Source of the DNA: Arthrobacter pullicola
Lineage (GTDB): Bacteria; Actinomycetota; Actinomycetes; Actinomycetales; Micrococcaceae
DNA: 33,996 nt
NCBI RefSeq assembly: GCF_014836875.1
Contig: NZ_JACSQC010000011.1
Span: 1 to 33,996 of the forward strand
Direction: 5' to 3'
Shown here: piece after piece, positions 15,741 through 24,146 of the stretch
Layout: each line of letters starts with the position of its first letter
Numbering within the stretch: the first letter of the stretch is position 1
Translations under genes and position numbers: made by a program
The notes under the pieces: model-generated
Told to the model about the DNA's origin: nothing
Database searches by the model: none
What the model saw: the letters and a program-made list of their open reading frames with translations, nothing else

Positions 15741-16748
15741 GTGACCGATTTCCTACATGACGCTTCCACCGAACCGGTCAAGGAACGGCATCCAGTCCGG
15801 ACCACAATGTTCGTGCTGCTTTCCCTGGTCCTGGTGGCTGCCCTTGCCGCCGGCGGTTACGTGTGGAACCTGGCGCGGACATTCAATGCGGAGAGCCACA
15901 CGATCACCAATGCCCTTCCCGCCACGAGCCCCGAGCGGGCGACGACGGCCGGAGACTCCCAGAACATCCTGCTGATCGGCAGCGACACCAGGGATCCAGG
16001 AGCAGACGCACGCTCCGACACCATGATGCTGGTTCACCTGCCGGGGGACCGCTCGGGTGTTTACGTAATGTCCATCATGCGCGACACCTGGACGGACATC
16101 CCGGGCCACGGGGAGCACAAAATCAACGCAGCGATGGCCTTGGGCGGCGTCCCGCTGATGGTGGAGACGGTGCAGGGACTCTTTGATGTCCCCATCGACC
16201 ATGTCGCCGTCATCGACTTCGAGGGATTCAAAGGCCTGACGAAGGCCCTTGGCGGTGTGGAGGTGAACAATGAGGTTCCGTTCCAGTCCTCGGGCGCGAA
16301 CGGAGAGTACTTTGATGCCGGGCCGATCACGCTTGAAGGCGATTCCGCCCTGAAATTCGTACGGGAGCGCTACGCGTTTACCGACGGGGACTATCAGCGG
16401 GTAAAAAACCAGCAGGCCTTTGTTAGTGGCCTGATAAGCCGGTTCCTTTCCACAGAAACGCTCTCCAATCCGCTCAAGATCAATGATGTGGTTGCCGAAA
16501 TTTCACCGTTCCTCAGCGTCGATGAGTCCCTCGACGCTGCTGCTGCCGGCAGCCTGGCGGTGGAACTGCGGAACGTCCGCAGCGGCGACATCCACATGTT
16601 TACCCTGCCGAACCTCGGGGTGGGAACGTCCTCGGACGGGCAGTCAATTGTAATAAAGGACGACGCAGCCATCGCTGAAATTTCCAGCGCGCTCAAGGGC
16701 GATATGATAACGGCTTATGCTGACGGCCTAAATGGGGAGAACTACTGA
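15741..16748 (+). CDS. LytR-CpsA-Psr family ligase
   Basis: LCP proteins transfer undecaprenyl-linked glycopolymers (teichoic acids, capsule, arabinogalactan) to peptidoglycan on the outer face of the membrane. The protein is 335 residues from GTG 15741, which has AGGA 8 bases upstream; the longer frame from 15312 is antisense to DUF3515. A cytoplasmic tail and one membrane helix (about residues 22-44) precede the LCP domain. Domain features are NILLIGSDTRDPGADARSD, VYVMSIMRDTWTDIPGHG, HKINAAMALGG, HVAVIDFEGFKGLTKALGGV and FVRERYAFTDGDYQRVKNQQ, which supply the conserved Asp and Arg residues for pyrophosphate binding. No LytR_C domain follows. It opens the surface polymer locus and is 2 bases from the next gene. 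Confidence 0.95.
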   Translation: MTDFLHDASTEPVKERHPVRTTMFVLLSLVLVAALAAGGYVWNLARTFNAESHTITNALPATSPERATTAGDSQNILLIGSDTRDPGADARSDTMMLVHLPGDRSGVYVMSIMRDTWTDIPGHGEHKINAAMALGGVPLMVETVQGLFDVPIDHVAVIDFEGFKGLTKALGGVEVNNEVPFQSSGANGEYFDAGPITLEGDSALKFVRERYAFTDGDYQRVKNQQAFVSGLISRFLSTETLSNPLKINDVVAEISPFLSVDESLDAAAAGSLAVELRNVRSGDIHMFTLPNLGVGTSSDGQSIVIKDDAAIAEISSALKGDMITAYADGLNGENY

Positions 16749-16750
16749 GC

Positions 16751-17458
16751 ATGTCCGGCAATTTAGGCCAATATTTGCGCCGCGGAACAATCGCTGGGTT
16801 GCTCATTGCGACGGTCTCAGTGTCGCCCGCCTTCGGCAACGAGGAACCAGGCGCGACAGATCCAGGGGTACCTCCTACGGTGGCTCCTGAACCTACGCCT
16901 GAGCCGATTCCTGAGCCAGTGCCAACTGAGGCCGTACCGGCACCGGAGCCGCCTGTCCAACCGGCGCAGAGTGATCCCGCTGCTGTGCCCACGGTGCATG
17001 CTGTACCTGAGCAGGCCCTCATAGATCCGGCCACAGGGTTCCAGATAGAGCGTTCCAGTGGCTATCTGGTCCATCCGGGCACCGGCTATCTCATCGAACC
17101 CGGGACGGGAAACCTCGTGGACGGCCGCACCTGGCTGTACACGGATCTGCGTTGGGACCCGTCGACCGGTGAAGTGGTTAACATCTTCGCAGCCCCGGAA
17201 GAGTCCTCCTCGCCGGAGCCCTCACCGACGTCCGGCTCCGAGAAGCGTTCCGAAGTGACCACCCAGTCCAGCCCGGCCCCAGTTCCCAGTGCAACGGAGA
17301 CGGACCTGTCAGCAACCAAAGCGAGTGTGGATGGCGGGACCGATTGGGGCACCCATTGGCTCACCCGGACGCTCGTCATCTTGCTCCTGGTGGGAGCCGG
17401 TGCCCTTTACTACGTGAAGCTGCGTGGGCCGGGGCCTAATCCAGTGAACAAACAGTGA
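16751..17458 (+). CDS. Proline-rich membrane-anchored surface protein with PxTG repeats
   Basis: This 235-residue protein is not recognised. It has a signal peptide (about residues 1-29, ending SPAFGN), a Pro/Glu-rich segment with EPTPEPIPEPVPTEAVP (about 40-88), a central block with four repeats PATGFQIE (93-100), PGTGYLIE (109-116), PGTGNLVD (117-124) and PSTGEVVN (137-144), a Ser/Pro/Thr-rich linker (150-200) and a C-terminal membrane helix (about 206-222) with a short basic tail. The predicted topology is extracellular with a C-terminal anchor. It starts 2 bases after the LCP stop, so the two are cotranscribed and perhaps act together at the wall. The proline-rich arm may span the peptidoglycan; the repeats may bind something, which is speculation. 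Confidence 0.85.
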   Translation: MSGNLGQYLRRGTIAGLLIATVSVSPAFGNEEPGATDPGVPPTVAPEPTPEPIPEPVPTEAVPAPEPPVQPAQSDPAAVPTVHAVPEQALIDPATGFQIERSSGYLVHPGTGYLIEPGTGNLVDGRTWLYTDLRWDPSTGEVVNIFAAPEESSSPEPSPTSGSEKRSEVTTQSSPAPVPSATETDLSATKASVDGGTDWGTHWLTRTLVILLLVGAGALYYVKLRGPGPNPVNKQ

Positions 17459-17469
17459 ACATATTTCGG

Positions 17470-17475
17470 TAGACT
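17470..17475 (+). promoter_or_regulatory. -10 hexamer TAGACT before the glycosyltransferase operon
   Basis: TAGACT fits TANNNT and lies 57 bases before the GTG at 17532. It could start the five-gene coupled operon separately from the LCP unit. No clear -35 is seen. Confidence 0.35.
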
Positions 17476-17531
17476 AACGATTGCTTTACCAGCGGCCGAT
17501 GAGGCGCAAGAAAGAATTTGGGGGAATTAGT

Positions 17532-18737
17532 GTGCGCGTACTGCTGCTGACGCACTCGTATTCACCAGAGCACAGTCCACCCCAGCGCCGATGGACCCAG
17601 CTGATCCGGACATTCCGTGAATTTGGCTGGAGCATCGACGTGGTCGCCCCCATCGCTCACGCCCCGGCCGGACGCCGGACGATGCCCCGCAATGTCGCCG
17701 GGCGCGTCTTTCGCTGCGATACCGGCCAGCACGGTGAGCGGATTCGCCGGGCCCCCTACTTGTGGCATCCGACCACCCGCCTTGGCCGGTTCGCAGACCA
17801 GTGTTTCTCCGCTGCAGGAAGCGTGGTCGCAGGACTTTTGGGCCATAAGCCCGACATCGTCATCGCGACCGTTCCATCGCTGCCGATCCTTGGGGCCGGG
17901 TACGTCGTCGCCAAGCTGCGGGGCGTTCCGTTTGTCGCCGATATGCGCGATGCGTGGCCGGATATCGCCCGGGATGCCCGGATTGTCCAAGGCAGCGCCA
18001 AGAGCATCGCCGAAAGAGTCATCGTTGCGATCCAGGAGCGGGCAGCCCTCGTAGTAACGGTGACCGATGGCTTCGCGCAGACGCTCCGGGAGCGGGGAAT
18101 AGTCAACGTTGCGACGATCAGCAACGGAATAGAAACGGCTGCCCGCGAATTCCTTCCTCCCCCCAACGCCCACGCGGAGCGTCTGGAAGTGCTGTACCTG
18201 GGTAATCATGGTGAGAGCCAGCGCCTCGAAACCGTTATCCGGGCGGCTGCGCTGGCCGGTGACTCCGTGCATCTGACCATGGTGGGGCATGGGGTGCAGC
18301 GGCGACACCTGATTGCCCTGGCGAAGGCACTTGGAGCTCCGGTTGAGTTTCATCGGCCGGCCCAGGGAGCAGCGGAGGTCATGGCATATTATCGTCGCGC
18401 CGATACCTGCGTGGTGTCGCTGCGTGATGACTGGAAGTCCTTCGAGACAACAATTCCGTCCAAGACCTATGAGGTCCTGGCGGTCGGACGGCACGTCACA
18501 GGAATTGTGCTGGGCGAGGCGAAACAGATTATTGAAGAATCGCACGCCGGTGACGTCGTAGCCTCCAACCCGCAGGCCATAGCCCAACTTTGGAAAGAAC
18601 TGGCTGCTGACCGCTCCCGTCTGCTGACCGGAACTTCGGGCCGGGACTGGGTCGAGAGCAATGCCAACGTGGACACTCTGGGGCGGGCATATGCGGAACT
18701 GCTCAAGACCGCGTCAGCGGGTCCTGACCGCCGATGA
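17532..18737 (+). CDS. Glycosyltransferase, GT4 family
   Basis: This is a cytoplasmic GT-B fold glycosyltransferase of 401 residues. The N terminus VRVLLLTHSYSPEHSPPQRRW is the typical first strand and glycine/Pro-rich loop of WbuB-like GT4 enzymes. FVADMRDAWPDIARDA is a conserved acceptor-domain segment, and VTDGFAQTLRERGI precedes the hinge. The C-terminal domain has VLYLGNHGESQRLETVIRAA, VEFHRP and SKTYEVLAVGRHVTGIVLG, with the nucleotide-sugar binding glutamate in TYEVLAVG. The GTG at 17532 has a GGGGGA stretch about 8 bases upstream; the open frame from 17481 adds a basic leader unlike the family. Its stop overlaps the next start (ATGA). It is the first sugar-transfer step encoded in the operon; donor and acceptor are unknown. 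Confidence 0.93.
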   Translation: MRVLLLTHSYSPEHSPPQRRWTQLIRTFREFGWSIDVVAPIAHAPAGRRTMPRNVAGRVFRCDTGQHGERIRRAPYLWHPTTRLGRFADQCFSAAGSVVAGLLGHKPDIVIATVPSLPILGAGYVVAKLRGVPFVADMRDAWPDIARDARIVQGSAKSIAERVIVAIQERAALVVTVTDGFAQTLRERGIVNVATISNGIETAAREFLPPPNAHAERLEVLYLGNHGESQRLETVIRAAALAGDSVHLTMVGHGVQRRHLIALAKALGAPVEFHRPAQGAAEVMAYYRRADTCVVSLRDDWKSFETTIPSKTYEVLAVGRHVTGIVLGEAKQIIEESHAGDVVASNPQAIAQLWKELAADRSRLLTGTSGRDWVESNANVDTLGRAYAELLKTASAGPDRR

Positions 18738-20479
18738 GACTGGTGAATTTTGTCCGGAACGCGGGTTTGGCCGGTGCAACAGTTTTCGAACACCTGGGTG
18801 ATGACCCTGCCGTACTAGCACTTCAGGTTTCCCGGCGCCTGCCTGGTTCCATGGTCCGTCCTCTAGCTGCCGCAGCCTCGAAGGCGCCCGGAGAGCTCCT
18901 GCCCGTGATGGCAGCCGTTGTCGAGGGACGGAAGCCGGACGCAGAAAAGCGCCTGATGCGGGCCATGAACGGGCGTGTTTCCCCCCGATCAGCAGTCCGC
19001 TTGGCCGACGTCGCGACAGCGGCCGCCCTGCCTGAGATTGCGGAAAAACTGCTGGCTTCGGTCCCGCAGACTAGCCGCGGCTGGGCAGGCGCCCACGCAC
19101 GTCTTTGCTGGTACCACGGCCAAATGTCAGAGGCCGTAGCAGTATTGGGCCGCGAAGGAGTTAGTGCTGCCGAGCGGCGGCAGCAGGCCAGGCTGGCCAG
19201 CGAGCTCAGCGTCTTTGATGGTTGGGCGCCGTCACTGCCCGTCGTCGACGGGTATGTTCCCCGGCCGCGGACCGTCCTGCACCTGCTGACAAATTCCCTG
19301 CCCTATACCGGCAGCGGATATGCCCAGCGTTCCCATTCCCTGCTTACGGCGCAGAGCGAGCAGGGGTGGGCCGTCCATGCTGTTACGCGGGTAGGGTATC
19401 CGGTTCAGATTGGGCGGCTTGACGCCGGCAAAACTGACCTGCTCGACGGCGTCACCTACCACCGGCAGCTGCCGCTCCGGCTTCCTCAGGGAATGGCAGC
19501 CAGGCTCCAACTCCAGGCGGAAGAGCTGCAGAGGCTGGCGCTCCTGGTGCGGCCGATGGTGCTCCATACCACCACGCATTTCGTCAACGGCCTGGTGGTC
19601 CGGGCAGTGGCTGAATCCTTGGGCATCCCCTGGATCTACGAGGTCCGCGGCCAGCTGGCCGACACCTGGGCCTCGACCCGCGGCGAGGACGCAAAGCAGA
19701 GCGAACGCTACCGCAAGTTTCTTGCCCGGGAAGCCGACGTTATGAAGACGGCAGGCGCGGTGGCGACCCTGGGCGAAGCCATGCGTGAGCGAATCGTTGA
19801 TGCAGGCGTACCCCTTGAGGACACGTTTTTGTTGCCCAATGCAGTCGGCGGTGACTTCCTGGACGAACCGATCGCCCCGGCGGAAGCCCGAGCCCGGTTG
19901 GGGCTTCCGACAGACGGAACCTTCATCGGAACGGTCAGCAGCCTCGTCGACTACGAAGGCCTCGACGATTTGCTCCAGGCCTTTGCGCTCCTGGCTCCAC
20001 AGCACCCTGAACTGCGCTGTCTCATCGTCGGAGACGGAATTGCAGGCCCTGGGCTGAAACGACTGGCTGCCGAACTGGGGCTGGGGGACCGGGCACTGTT
20101 CCCGGGGCGCGTCCCGAGGGAGCAGGCGCACTTGTACCACCAGGCACTCGACATCTTTGTCGTGCCGCGGAAGGACTACCCCGTGACCCGGATGGTCACG
20201 CCGTTGAAACCTGTTGAAGCGCTGGCCTCCGGACGCCCTGTGGTGTTCAGTGACCTCCCCGCTTTGCATGAGGTCGTCAGGGAAGGTGTTGATGGCCTCT
20301 CCGCACGCCCGGGGGATGCCGAAGATCTCGCAGATACCCTTGGGACGATGCTGCAGAACGAAAGTCGACGGGCGGCCATGGGCAGCGCAGGGCGGCAATA
20401 CACTGTGGCGATGCGAACGTGGATGTCCCTCGCCGAGGCCACGGCAAAAACGTATATGGAAATGGAATCGGCTCTATGA
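18734..20479 (+). CDS. Glycosyltransferase, GT4 family, with helical N-terminal extension
   Basis: This 581-residue protein has an N-terminal region of about 170 residues rich in Ala, Leu and Arg that looks like paired helices, followed by a GT4 glycosyltransferase. The GT part begins TVLHLLTNSLPYTGSGYAQRSH, then has IPWIYEVRGQLADTWAST, TFLLPNAVGGDFL, IGTVSSLVDYEGLDDLLQAF, CLIVGDGIAGPGL and MVTPLKPVEALASGRPVVFSDL. The last segment and YEVRG are shared with the first module of the large protein at 25434, so they are paralogues. The start overlaps the previous stop (ATGA) and the stop overlaps the permease start the same way. The N-terminal region may mediate protein contact; its role is unknown. 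It probably extends the polymer repeat. Confidence 0.93.
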   Translation: MRLVNFVRNAGLAGATVFEHLGDDPAVLALQVSRRLPGSMVRPLAAAASKAPGELLPVMAAVVEGRKPDAEKRLMRAMNGRVSPRSAVRLADVATAAALPEIAEKLLASVPQTSRGWAGAHARLCWYHGQMSEAVAVLGREGVSAAERRQQARLASELSVFDGWAPSLPVVDGYVPRPRTVLHLLTNSLPYTGSGYAQRSHSLLTAQSEQGWAVHAVTRVGYPVQIGRLDAGKTDLLDGVTYHRQLPLRLPQGMAARLQLQAEELQRLALLVRPMVLHTTTHFVNGLVVRAVAESLGIPWIYEVRGQLADTWASTRGEDAKQSERYRKFLAREADVMKTAGAVATLGEAMRERIVDAGVPLEDTFLLPNAVGGDFLDEPIAPAEARARLGLPTDGTFIGTVSSLVDYEGLDDLLQAFALLAPQHPELRCLIVGDGIAGPGLKRLAAELGLGDRALFPGRVPREQAHLYHQALDIFVVPRKDYPVTRMVTPLKPVEALASGRPVVFSDLPALHEVVREGVDGLSARPGDAEDLADTLGTMLQNESRRAAMGSAGRQYTVAMRTWMSLAEATAKTYMEMESAL

Positions 20480-21363
20480 CTCAAGAATCGCCAGCGCTGA
20501 TGAGTCCAACGGAAGTCGCGGTGAAGGTCGACTTACGTGGCTTGACACGGGTCGGCGCGAAACCGGGGCTCATAGACTACTTGATCTCCCTGTGGAACTA
20601 TCGTCATTTCATGGTCTACGATGCCCGCGCGCGCGTGCAGAGCGGCAACAAACGCGATCGGCTAGGGAGCGCGTGGCTCTTGCTTGACCCGTTCCTGAAC
20701 GGACTAAGTTATTTCGCGATTTTTGGGCTGCTGCTGGGCGCTAGCCGCGGTATTGAGAACTTCATCGGTTATCTCATCATCGGCGTTTTTCTTTTTCAAA
20801 TGAGTTCCCGGGCAATCGTCGGAGGCGCCCGCGTCATTCCGTCGAACAGGAACGTCATCCAGGCCTTCAATTTCCCGCGGGCTACCCTCGCTGTCGCCGT
20901 GAACCTTCGGGAACTGATCGCCAATATTCCTGTCATCATCATGATGCTCGTGATGATCCTCGTGATCGCGCCGACAGAGGAGATCACCTGGCGTTGGTTG
21001 CTGTTATTCCCCGCGATTCTACTGCAGGTGGTGTTCAACCTGGGCGCTGGGCTTCTGCTGGCGCCCCTGATCGCCAAGGTGAACGACTTTGTGCATGTGG
21101 TGTCATTCGCGATGAGGTTCTGGATGTTCGCTTCATGTGTCATGTTTTCGATTGATCGCTACAGCAGCGTTCCAATCATCAAGTTCATCGTCGAAATCAA
21201 CCCGATGTACCTGATCCTGGACATAGTCCGGAGCAGTGTTCTTTACGCACAGACGCCAAGCTGGCAGAGCTGGGCGGGTTTGGCTGCCTGGGCGCTGGGC
21301 ACGTGCGCCCTCGGAATTATTGTTTTCTGGAAGGGGGAGGAAACCTATGGCCGAGAGGACTGA
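20476..21363 (+). CDS. ABC-2 type polysaccharide export permease (TagG/Wzm-like)
   Basis: This 295-residue membrane protein is the permease of a polysaccharide exporter. The ATG at 20476 overlaps the preceding stop (ATGA) and is preferred to the frame start at 20419. After about 40 cytoplasmic residues comes LISLWNYRHFMVYDARARVQSG, an amphipathic segment typical of Wzm/TagG, then LGSAWLLLDPFLNGLSYFAIFGLLLG. Six hydrophobic helices follow, and the final ones flank SVLYAQTPSWQSWAG. NPMYLILDIVRSSVL is a late family motif. It overlaps the ATPase gene by 17 bases. With that ATPase it would flip the lipid-linked polymer across the membrane before the LCP protein attaches it to the wall. Confidence 0.93.
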   Translation: MTQESPALMSPTEVAVKVDLRGLTRVGAKPGLIDYLISLWNYRHFMVYDARARVQSGNKRDRLGSAWLLLDPFLNGLSYFAIFGLLLGASRGIENFIGYLIIGVFLFQMSSRAIVGGARVIPSNRNVIQAFNFPRATLAVAVNLRELIANIPVIIMMLVMILVIAPTEEITWRWLLLFPAILLQVVFNLGAGLLLAPLIAKVNDFVHVVSFAMRFWMFASCVMFSIDRYSSVPIIKFIVEINPMYLILDIVRSSVLYAQTPSWQSWAGLAAWALGTCALGIIVFWKGEETYGRED

Positions 21364-22240
21364 TACCCAGCACCTTCGTTCAATGCCTGCCGTGGTGATC
21401 GATAAGGCCGCCATGACATACAGAATCTCTTCGGACGAGAAAAGTGCCGTCTCAGGAAATGTCCTGAAGCGGGTCATGCGAAAGCTCTCCGGAAACGAAT
21501 CCATGGTCGACGTGCACGCCCTTCGAGAACTTTCCCTTGTTGCTTACCACGGCGAAGCGATCGGAGTCATAGGGCTCAACGGTTCCGGGAAAAGCACTCT
21601 TATGAACCTGATCTGCGGCAAAATCCAGCCAACGTCCGGGGCCGTATACGCGTCCTCGACGCCCACCATGCTGGGAGTTTCAGCGGCACTTGTCCCAGAC
21701 CTTTCAGGGGCCCACAACGTGGTATTGGGGTGCCTGGCCATGGGCCTGAGCAGGGCGGAGATCGCGGATAGACATGATGCCATCATGGAGCTGGCCGGCC
21801 TCGGGAGCTCCATCAATCTGCCCATGAGGTCTTACTCCGCAGGCATGTCCTCTCGCCTGAGGTTCGCCATTGCCGCCGCAATCGATCCCGAGATCCTGAT
21901 CATTGACGAAGCGCTCAATACTGGTGACGACGAGTTTCGAGGGCGGACCAAAGAAAGAATGGATCAGCTGAGGCAGCAGGCTGGCTGTGTTTTCCTTGTG
22001 AGTCACAGTCTGAAGACGATCCAGGATCTATGCACCCGGGTCATTTGGATCGACAAAGGGGACCTCTTGTTCGACGGCGAAACCGAAACGGCACTTGCCT
22101 GGTACCGGAAATATACAAAGGAACTTACACAGGGCGACCGTTTCGCCGCTGCGAAAATCCGTAGGCGTATGCAGAACATGCTTGAAACAGTCGCAATCGA
22201 ACCGGTTCAAGCCGGCCGCCGGAAGTCGCTGAACGAATGA
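21347..22240 (+). CDS. Polysaccharide export ABC transporter ATPase (TagH/Wzt-like)
   Basis: This is the 297-residue ATP-binding subunit that powers the permease upstream. The ATG at 21347 follows a GGGGGAGG sequence and lies inside the permease 3' end. Motifs: Walker A GLNGSGKST (76-84), the family-type signature YSAGMSSRL (163-171, in place of LSGGQ, as in Wzt/TagH), Walker B ILIIDEAL (183-190) and the switch histidine in LVSHS (His220). ALRELSLVAYHGEAIGVIG before Walker A is also typical. The protein ends about 60 residues past the usual core and has no C-terminal carbohydrate-binding domain, unlike Wzt proteins that recognise a capped chain, which suggests an uncapped polymer as in TagH systems. 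Overlap with the next gene is ATGA. Confidence 0.95.
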   Translation: MAERTDTQHLRSMPAVVIDKAAMTYRISSDEKSAVSGNVLKRVMRKLSGNESMVDVHALRELSLVAYHGEAIGVIGLNGSGKSTLMNLICGKIQPTSGAVYASSTPTMLGVSAALVPDLSGAHNVVLGCLAMGLSRAEIADRHDAIMELAGLGSSINLPMRSYSAGMSSRLRFAIAAAIDPEILIIDEALNTGDDEFRGRTKERMDQLRQQAGCVFLVSHSLKTIQDLCTRVIWIDKGDLLFDGETETALAWYRKYTKELTQGDRFAAAKIRRRMQNMLETVAIEPVQAGRRKSLNE

Positions 22241-24138
22241 GCGCCTCGATAGCCGAGCTTCGCCGGTCCCTCTGGCATCTGCGTAAAACTGGATGGAGGG
22301 GTTTGCAGACGAAGCTGCGCCGGGACCGCGCGGAGCAGGGAATCTATCTCGGATCAGCAGACGGTGCCCTAGCATTCCGAACTGACCGTCGCCGTCACCT
22401 GTCCTTCAATCCCATGGTCGTCGGCGCACCTGAGCCGCGCAGTGAAATTACCGCCGCGGTTATTCTGGACGATTTTTCGCTGATGGCCTTCGGCTACGAA
22501 TGGAATCAGACAGTGCTGTCCAGGAGCGGCTGGGCCGAGCAGATCGATGCTAATCGGCCGGATCTCCTGTTCGTGGAGTCGGCCTGGTCCGGCAACAAGG
22601 GCGAATGGAAGCATCAGCTGACTGGCTCCAACGGACCTTCCGCTGACCTCCGTGCCCTGGTAAATGCCTGCCAGCAGATGGGCATCCCAACCGTGTTTTG
22701 GAATAAGGAGGATCCTCCGCACTACGAGGATTTCCTGGAGACAGCTAGACTCTTCGATCATGTTTTCACGAGTGACTCCAACCGCCTCGCGTCGTACCAG
22801 AAAGACCTGGGCCACGACCGGGTTGCAGTCCTCCAGTTCGCTGCACAGCCGGTCATCCATAATCCGGTTCGCCCGCGTTATGGCTGGCACCACCGTGATG
22901 TCGCTTTCGCCGGCATGTTCTTTGCGCATAAATATCCAGAACGCCGGGAGCAGATGGAAATTCTTCTTGGCGCCGCGGAAGACGTCAGTGAAAAGATGCC
23001 GATCGGACTGGAGATCTTCGCCCGGCACGCCAATACCGATCCGAACTACAGATTCCCTGCTCCGTTTGATGCACGGGTTGTGGGGAGCTTGACCTACGAC
23101 CGGATGCTGACGGCCTACAAGGCTTACAAAGCCTTCCTTAACGTCAACTCGGTAGTGGACTCACCAAGTATGTGTGCACGGCGCATTTTCGAGATCACGG
23201 CGGCCGGGACCACTGTGGTAAGTACCCCCAGCGCGGCATTGACGGAGCTGTGGAACAAAGATGAACAATTTGTTGTCAGGGACAGGACGGAAGCAGCCCA
23301 GACGCTGATGGCGTTGACCCGCAACCCGGAACTTTCGGCAAGGCAGTTGCACGTGGCACAGCGCCGAATCTGGGCCGAGCATACTTATGCCCACCGCACC
23401 GAGACCATTCTCCGTTCGGCAGCGCCTGCCAAGGCGCCCAGCGCTGCGGCTCTTCCGTCGGTGTCACTTTTGGTTTCTTCCAACCGGCCGCACCAGTTGG
23501 AACAGGTTTTCCGCACGGCGGGAAAATTCGTTGGGCCGGATGTCGAACTTGTCTTACTGACGCATGGATTCCAGGCCTCCAATGCGGTGATCAAGAACTG
23601 GCAGGAATCCTATGGTGTTTCCAACCTGGTCCTGCTCCACCAGCCAGCGGAGGTCCCACTGGGCGAATGCTTGAATCAGTGCGTGGCCGCGTCGAGCGGC
23701 GATGTCCTGTCGAAAATGGATGACGATGATTTTTATGGCCATCACTATTTGTTGGATATGGTAAATGCGCTCGGTTATTCACGGGCGGAGGTTGTAGGCA
23801 AGCAGGCCCACTACATGTATCTTGCCGAGCGGAATACGACCTTGCTCCGTTTCGCGGAGCGCGAGCATCGGTTTACGAATTTGGTGATGGGGCCGACCAT
23901 TACCGCACGGAGGGACGTTTTTCTCGGCACGCCCTTCCAAGCGCTTCAGCGGGGTGAGGACAGTAGGTTCCTCAACGACGTCACGGCACGCGGAGGAAGC
24001 GTCTACTCGACCGACAAATACAACTACTTCCAGTTCCGTGGAAGCGTAAACCACGCCTGGCAGGTTTCCGATGCTGAACTTCTGACATCGGGTGATATTC
24101 AGTTCTTTGGCGCGCCCGAAGAGCACGTAATAATTTAG
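22237..24138 (+). CDS. CgeB-like / GT2 two-domain glycosyltransferase
   Basis: This 633-residue protein fuses two sugar-transfer modules. Residues about 70-390 match the CgeB/DUF3880 glycosyltransferase-like pattern: DLLFVESAWSGNKGEW, IPTVFWNKEDPPHYEDF, ARLFDHVFTSD, DVAFAGMFFAHKYPERR and AYKAFLNVNSVVDSPSMCARRIFE, ending in the ITAAGTTVVST turn. Residues about 405-633 are a GT2 domain starting VSLLVSSNRPHQLEQVF, with GECLNQCVAASSGDVLSKM and the metal-binding run DDDD at 495-498 followed by FYG. Its CgeB module is clearly paralogous to the middle module of the 1468-residue protein at 25434. It starts inside the ATPase stop (ATGA) and is the last gene of the overlapping run. Activity and sugars are unknown. 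Confidence 0.92.
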   Translation: MSASIAELRRSLWHLRKTGWRGLQTKLRRDRAEQGIYLGSADGALAFRTDRRRHLSFNPMVVGAPEPRSEITAAVILDDFSLMAFGYEWNQTVLSRSGWAEQIDANRPDLLFVESAWSGNKGEWKHQLTGSNGPSADLRALVNACQQMGIPTVFWNKEDPPHYEDFLETARLFDHVFTSDSNRLASYQKDLGHDRVAVLQFAAQPVIHNPVRPRYGWHHRDVAFAGMFFAHKYPERREQMEILLGAAEDVSEKMPIGLEIFARHANTDPNYRFPAPFDARVVGSLTYDRMLTAYKAYKAFLNVNSVVDSPSMCARRIFEITAAGTTVVSTPSAALTELWNKDEQFVVRDRTEAAQTLMALTRNPELSARQLHVAQRRIWAEHTYAHRTETILRSAAPAKAPSAAALPSVSLLVSSNRPHQLEQVFRTAGKFVGPDVELVLLTHGFQASNAVIKNWQESYGVSNLVLLHQPAEVPLGECLNQCVAASSGDVLSKMDDDDFYGHHYLLDMVNALGYSRAEVVGKQAHYMYLAERNTTLLRFAEREHRFTNLVMGPTITARRDVFLGTPFQALQRGEDSRFLNDVTARGGSVYSTDKYNYFQFRGSVNHAWQVSDAELLTSGDIQFFGAPEEHVII

Positions 24139-24146
24139 GGGAAATT

